Assembly: GCA_001692895.1 (NCBI GenBank)
Contig: KV748268.1
Coordinates: 356,161-420,160, forward strand
Reading direction: 5' to 3'
DNA from: Cenococcum geophilum 1.58
Lineage: Eukaryota; Ascomycota; Dothideomycetes; Gloniales; Gloniaceae
DNA length: 64,000 nt
Of this stretch, positions 59,701 to 64,000 are shown piece by piece. Position numbers and translations under genes: made by a program. Positions within the stretch are counted from its first letter, which is position 1. Every line of letters begins with the position of its first letter. A model generated the notes under the pieces. The model had not been told where the DNA came from. It ran no database searches and worked only from the letters and a program-made list of their open reading frames with translations.

Positions 59701-60500
59701 ATTAAGCTAGTAGGCTATATACTACTAGCGTTAGCGCTTATAGTAAGACCTAGCAGCGTTAAACAGGTAGCTATTAAGGCTAAAAATAAGATAAAGCAAC
59801 TAATAAAGAGGAGAAGGATTAACTTTAGGTACGCTATTCCGTTTACTAATATTCCTAAATTAATTAAGGATAGTTTTAAGTAGCAAGAAAAGAATAAGTA
59901 GGATTAAATAGTATTAGAGTACTATTAAGTAGCTTAGGTCTACCTAGCAGGATATCTTAATAACCTACTTTATAATATAATGCTAATGCTAGCATTAATA
60001 CTTATGTTATTATTGGTAATACCTATAGTAACACTAAAGATATAGTATTTTAGCGTAGGGGCTAAAAAAGACCTGGGATTATTTGCAGCGAATTTAGTAA
60101 CTAGAATACTATAGTTTCTCCAGCCTAAGGCATTTCTATAGAAAATAGATACTAGGTTAGTGCTTTAAATTCTAGAGATAATAAAGAAACTAGGTATATA
60201 TTAAGATAAGGTATAAATAGAAGGTACTAATAAATATAAAAGTATAAAGGAGTAAATAACCGGTTATTATAAGATATAGGATGGATTAAAGTAGTAAATA
60301 GAAAGTAAGACAGCCCTTAAAATAGTAATATCGTTCTTTATAGTAGGGATAAATTACTATAAACTTATAAAGAGCTTCTCTCTCTATATAAGGATACAGT
60401 AGGATATATTTATAAGGTATTCCGTAGTTACAATAGTATTTAGGTAGATTAATATTCGCAAATTATTATAGATAAAATATAGGTATAAAGGTGGTAGGGT
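56776..60500 (+). pseudogene. Large unidentified eroded frame
   Basis: An ATG at 56776 opens an acidic Asn-rich start (MDNTSLNRELSISEANN) of about 57 codons without a stop. Further on, with frame changes, segments read FNKQTIFQNRFIEEWESYV (about 57645-57705), GADMLSYGYFQVYFNIKRS (about 58275-58335), GLDKLLTTKGIVIVALALP (about 58340-58405), GLNRAAKFLEDLFHNL (about 59130-59180) and RQLQYNYLFSQAYINN (about 59300-59350). Potentially over 1000 codons, possibly more than one protein. No helicase, RT, integrase or DDE motif seen. It is followed by palindromes and the 12-bp satellite, as the helicase is. Confidence 0.45.
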
Positions 60501-60541
60501 ATATTATTATAAAAAACTTAGCAGTTTCCTTAACAAGTTGG

Positions 60542-60564
60542 TTTTGGCATATTAACATACTAAA
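60542..60564. repeat. 24-bp palindrome, single
   Basis: TTTTGGCATATT + AACATACTAAA directly after the large unidentified frame. Confidence 0.85.
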
Positions 60565-60609
60565 CCTTTTTTCTACTAATACTATATTAATTCTCTAAAA
60601 AGAGTAAGA

Positions 60610-60740
60610 ATATAACGGCTAAACTACTAGCTAAAAGGATAGTGTATAAAGAAGATTAAGATTAACTTTATAGTTTATAGTTTAATATATATATACCTAA
60701 ATAAGCGCCTACTAGGTTATATAACGTCACAACTATTATA
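60610..60740 (-). pseudogene. Paralogue of the block at 52020-52320, without the LINE (empty site)
   Basis: The minus strand matches the sequence flanking the truncated LINE on both sides, joined through a single ACTATAAACT where the filled site has ACTATAAGCT twice. It is a short fragment, duplicated and inverted. Confidence 0.8.
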
Positions 60741-60804
60741 AAGAGTAGAAGTAAAGTAGTAGTGGCGTAAAGGGCTAGTAACTAGCCTCCTTAATATTAT
60801 ATTA

Positions 60805-60984
60805 TTTTAGCAGATTAATATAGTAAAGAAAGTTAATTTCAGTATATTATATGCTAAAATAGGATAATTTTAATATACTTATATAGTAGGATGAGTTAAT
60901 ATCAGTATATTAATATAGGAGAGGTTAATTTTAGTATATTAACACAGGAAAAGAAGTTAATTTTGGCATATTAACATACTAAAA
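60805..60984. repeat. Palindrome array, ~37-bp units
   Basis: Five variably eroded 24-bp palindromes separated by a GAAGTTAATTT-like spacer; the last (60961-60984) is nearly perfect. Confidence 0.85.
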
Positions 60985-61015
60985 TTAAATTTGCGGAAAT
61001 AGAAAATAGTTAGTT

Positions 61016-61090
61016 TAAGATAAGTGTTAAAATAAGTATTAAGATAAGTATTAAGATAAGTATTAAGATAAGTATTGAGATAAATATTAG
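61016..61090 (+). repeat. 12-bp satellite (AAGATAAGTATT)n, copy 2
   Basis: Six units, led by AAATAGAAAATAGTTAGTTT, which is also the leader of copy 3. Confidence 0.9.
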
Positions 61091-61439
61091 GCGTTAAGAT
61101 TAGTATTTTTATCCATATTTAATATTAATTAGAAATTATTCAATATTAAATATTAACGTTTAATATTTAATATTAATACGAAAAGTGTTAATATTTAGTA
61201 TATTAAATATTTTATAATAAATATAGCAGTATTATTCTATTTTACTAATACCTTAAATATTCCTTTTTAGAATAAATTACGTTCCTTTTAAGCGAGAGTG
61301 CCGCCTATTAGCCTGTGCTACTCCCACCTCCTTTTTCTATATTAGAACGCGACGCGTTTCTACTTTTCCATTACTATACATACCATTCTTTTTAATCGTA
61401 TATTATATCAATAATATTTATCTTTGCCTTATACCAACT
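61091..61439. other. AT-rich spacer
   Basis: (TAATATT)-type low-complexity DNA to about 61240, then a less AT-rich stretch with better CA/TG content (61280-61400). No gene identified. Confidence 0.5.
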
Positions 61440-63078
61440 ATTTTTTAAGGTTATTTAATTATTACTAACTTCTCTTTTAAAGAAGGCTTGCTAGCAACAG
61501 CTCTCTAACGCTTTAGCTACTATGCCTTAATAGCGTATTTACGTATTAGAATTGGCTTTAAAGTATAATGCTATTATAGATATAAGCAGCGTTAACTTAG
61601 TAGAAAATGGTCTATAGGCAATATATAAGGAGGCCTAGATATATAAGAACGTACTAAAAATGCCTTAGGTTAAATATCTACCCCTTTTTAGTTATCCTGG
61701 CGACTTTAAAAAAACAGATATAATAGAGGAGTAACGCGCAATCTTAGTATACGTAAAGAGTGAGGAATCTAGGATAAACTATATTTTTAAGTCCCGGCGC
61801 TAGCTAATAGAAATTAATAAGCAATTTACACGCTAGCGAAACGTTAGCTGCTAGCTATACTTTGCTACTATAAAACGGCCGGAGCCTAATTATATAGTTT
61901 ATAACTACACTTCTTAGAACAGCTATAAGAGAGTATAGGCGATCCTTAACTGGCTAGAAAAACTTACTCTTTTTAGGTTTTCTAATAAGTTAGGAGTATA
62001 TAGCCTATGCTCCTAAATAAACTGTCTATATAGGGATATTAGGATAGCGTATTAGGTATATATAGCGGAGTTTAAAGAGGTTAAGGATTACTAAAAAGAG
62101 ATATTAGAGTTTTAAGGGTAACTAGATGGCCATTACAAGAATAAGGCAGTAGTAAGGAATATAATTACAGCTCTCTATGCATATAATAACTAAGTACTTA
62201 GGAAAATAGTTATAAAAAAAATATCTAATAAGAATGGAGTAGATATTACGGTAGAAAACTAAGTGCTCTTCTAGTTTAAATAATAAATATTATTCTATAA
62301 CAGCTCTATTCTAAAACTCCTTTTTGTATTTAAGATACTAATATATATATTTAACTTTTGGTAAAAAAGGTAGTTAGAGATATAGGCGAACTAGCAAAAT
62401 AACAATAAGGCTATTAGTGGCGTGTTAGTTAAAACGTAATAAAAGTAATCTAAATAGGGGTGGGATAATAAGTAGGAGCTATAGGACTAGATAGAATTGC
62501 TAGATTAATAGGTTAATAAGCATAGCTTCTACGTAGGTTAAGGGCTAGATAGTCCTTATATTAATTACACGTTAAAAGTATATAAAAGGGGTAAGGTGGC
62601 GCAATATAAGGTTTAACTTAGTAAGGCGATTTACCTTAAAGGGTATAGGGCTTAGGGTGGCTGCGGGGATTATAGTACCCCTTAGGAGTTTTACTAAAGG
62701 TAGAAGAAGAGGGAGAATAGAATATGAAAGTTAAATAGGTTAAAAAGGTGCTAATATAGGCGGCTAGTATATAATATAGTAATTGGGCTCTTTTAGTGTA
62801 GTAATAGCAGGTATAAGGTAGATGTTTATATAGTAATAAAGGAAAAGGGGGATAAGAAATATATAAGTCTAGATAATAAAGATATAGTAGTATAGCTATA
62901 TAGGGGTATAACGGTAGTAGGGGTTAAATATTTAGAGATTATTTAATAATTTTCGCTATAGATAAAGATGGTATAGAAAGCTAAACTATACTAGGGCTAT
63001 AAAGTAACAATTTAATATAGAGGCGAGTGTTTAATATATATTATGGAAAACTTAGAGCAGTTTCGTTAATAAGTTACG
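61440..63078 (+). pseudogene. Unidentified eroded frame, ~540 codons
   Basis: Long stretches stay in one readable frame with stops at Gln/Trp positions: QRIYVLELALKYNAIIDISS (about 61530-61590), YLPLFSYPGDFKKTDIIEE (61674-61730), INKQFTRQRNV (61812-61845), LDGHYKNKAVVRNIITALYA (62120-62180), QVNKHSFYVGQGLDSPYINY (62510-62570), CGDYSTPQEFYQRQKKREN (62660-62715). Probably one ancestral ORF. Soluble, basic, no motif recognised. It ends beside palindromes and the third 12-bp satellite. Confidence 0.55.
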
Positions 63079-63084
63079 GCTTAG

Positions 63085-63220
63085 TTTCGGCATATTAATA
63101 TATTAAATAATTTTTTCAATTTTTTTTTCAGTAATTCCCCTCCTAAGCTTTAGGCTAAGAATAGAAATTTTTTAGTAATTTTTATATAAAAAGCTATTTC
63201 GGCATATTAATATGCTAAAA
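63085..63220. repeat. Two 24-bp palindromes
   Basis: 63085-63108 and the near-perfect 63197-63220 (TTTCGGCATATT + AATATGCTAAAA). Confidence 0.88.
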
Positions 63221-63251
63221 TCAAATTTATAAAAATGGAAAATAGTTAGTT

Positions 63252-63451
63252 TAAGATAAGTATTAAAATAAGTGTTAAGGTAAGTGTTAAAATAAGTATT
63301 AAGATAAGTATTAAGATAAGTATTAAAATAAGTGTTAAGATAATTATTTAGATGTGTTAAGATAAGTATTAAGATAAGTATTAAGATAAGTATTGAGATA
63401 AATACCGAGATAAGTGTCGAGATAAATATTAAGATAAATATTAGGTATTAA
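63252..63451 (+). repeat. 12-bp satellite (AAGATAAGTATT)n, copy 3
   Basis: About 16 units with one irregular break near 63345; variants GTGTT, ACCGAG and GTGTCG. Leader AAATGGAAAATAGTTAGTTT as in copy 2. Confidence 0.92.
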
Positions 63452-63529
63452 GATAGGTTTTAATATAGCAACTGCTAGTATAGCTACGGCGTAGGCGTTA
63501 ATAGTATAAGGCTAGTTAAAATAAATAGA

Positions 63530-63617
63530 TTTTGGCATATTAATATAATAAAGAAAGTTAATTTCGGTATATTAATAGTAAAATTTTATTAATTTTAGTA
63601 TGTTAATATACTAAAAG
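63530..63617. repeat. Palindrome array, three units
   Basis: Members at about 63530-63553, 63562-63582 (shortened) and 63594-63617, separated by AAGTTAATTT-type spacers as at 60805-60984. Confidence 0.85.
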
Positions 63618-63619
63618 GA

Positions 63620-63904
63620 AGTTAATTTTATAATTTTAAAAGGTAAAAAAAGTAAAAAAGTAGTTTTAAAAGTAGTAAAAAGGGTAAAAAGTAGTAAAAA
63701 GGGTAAAAAGTAGTAAAAAAGTAAGTATTTAGTTTTAGAGTAGTTTTAAAGGTAGTTTTTTTTAGTAGTTTAATAGAAAAAAAGAAAAGTTTAGTAGTAG
63801 TTTTAAAGGTTAAAAAAAGAGTTTTTTAAGTAAAAAGAGAAGAAAAAAAATAGTTTAAAGGTTTAGTAGTAGTTTAAGTAAAAAAAGTAGTTTTTAAGTA
63901 AAGG
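63620..63904 (+). repeat. GTAAAAA/GTAGTTTT low-complexity tract
   Basis: Irregular AAAGTAGT, AAGGGTAAAAAGTAGT and TAGTTTT units. Not coding. Confidence 0.85.
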
Positions 63905-64000
63905 GTAGTTTTTTAGTAAGGTATAGTTTTTTAGTAAGGTATAGTTTTTTAGTAAGGTATAGTTTTTTAGTAAGGTATAGTTTTTTAGTAAGGTATAGTT
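63905..64000 (+). repeat. 18-bp tandem repeat running off the window
   Basis: Unit AGTTTTTTAGTAAGGTAT, five near-identical copies, still repeating at the window edge. Its homogeneity suggests recent expansion or an assembly end in a longer array. Confidence 0.92.

Overview
The window looks like a gene-poor, repeat-packed chromosomal segment of a filamentous ascomycete fungus (Pezizomycotina), probably subtelomeric or otherwise heterochromatic. Almost every base belongs to a dead transposable element or a tandem repeat. The decisive clue is the mutation pattern. CA and TG dinucleotides are nearly absent, TA is in large excess and CG survives. Reading frames of recognisable polyproteins are interrupted almost only where CAG, CAA or TGG would be expected. 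That is the footprint of repeat-induced point mutation (RIP, CpA to TpA). No intact long gene was found; long products below were read through TAG/TAA as eroded Gln or Trp codons.

Layout. 1-5260: degraded Ty1/copia polyprotein (+). 5544-10346: degraded Ty3/gypsy element (-) carrying three small nested elements. 10347-10791: a second gypsy gag fragment, then a 25-base assembly gap. 10817-14450: an island without RIP erosion, containing a 2.7 kb element with long inverted ends. 14473-14892: 60-bp tandem array. 15136-22589: a degraded telomere-linked RecQ-type helicase (15540-19800), satellites, an unidentified eroded frame and several LTR fragments. 22600-24160: simple repeats and a possible pogo-type transposase remnant. 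24171-40890: a three-level nest. A gypsy element (-) had its 3' LTR split by a non-LTR retrotransposon (24371-36051, +), which was then split by a full-length chromodomain gypsy element (28526-34712, +); the two inner insertions have visible target-site duplications. 41445-43300: copia-type gag (+). 43990-47450: about 3.4 kb of degenerate TAG/TAA trinucleotide repeat. 47570-60540: minisatellites, solo LTRs, a 5'-truncated LINE copy and large unidentified eroded frames, part of them duplicated. 60540-64000: palindromes, 12-bp satellite, another unidentified frame, then the same palindromes and satellite again, ending in an 18-bp tandem repeat.

Two structures are not explained by ordinary transposon annotation. 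The first is a dispersed perfect 24-bp palindrome (half-site TTTYRGCATATT followed by its reverse complement), present as singles, as 32-38 bp arrays and as the core of the 60-bp array. The second is a module repeated three times: eroded long frame, then this palindrome, then a (AAGATAAGTATT)n satellite. One of the three frames is the telomere-linked helicase, so the other two may belong to the same subtelomeric system. All product calls were made by eye from translated motifs; no database search was possible.
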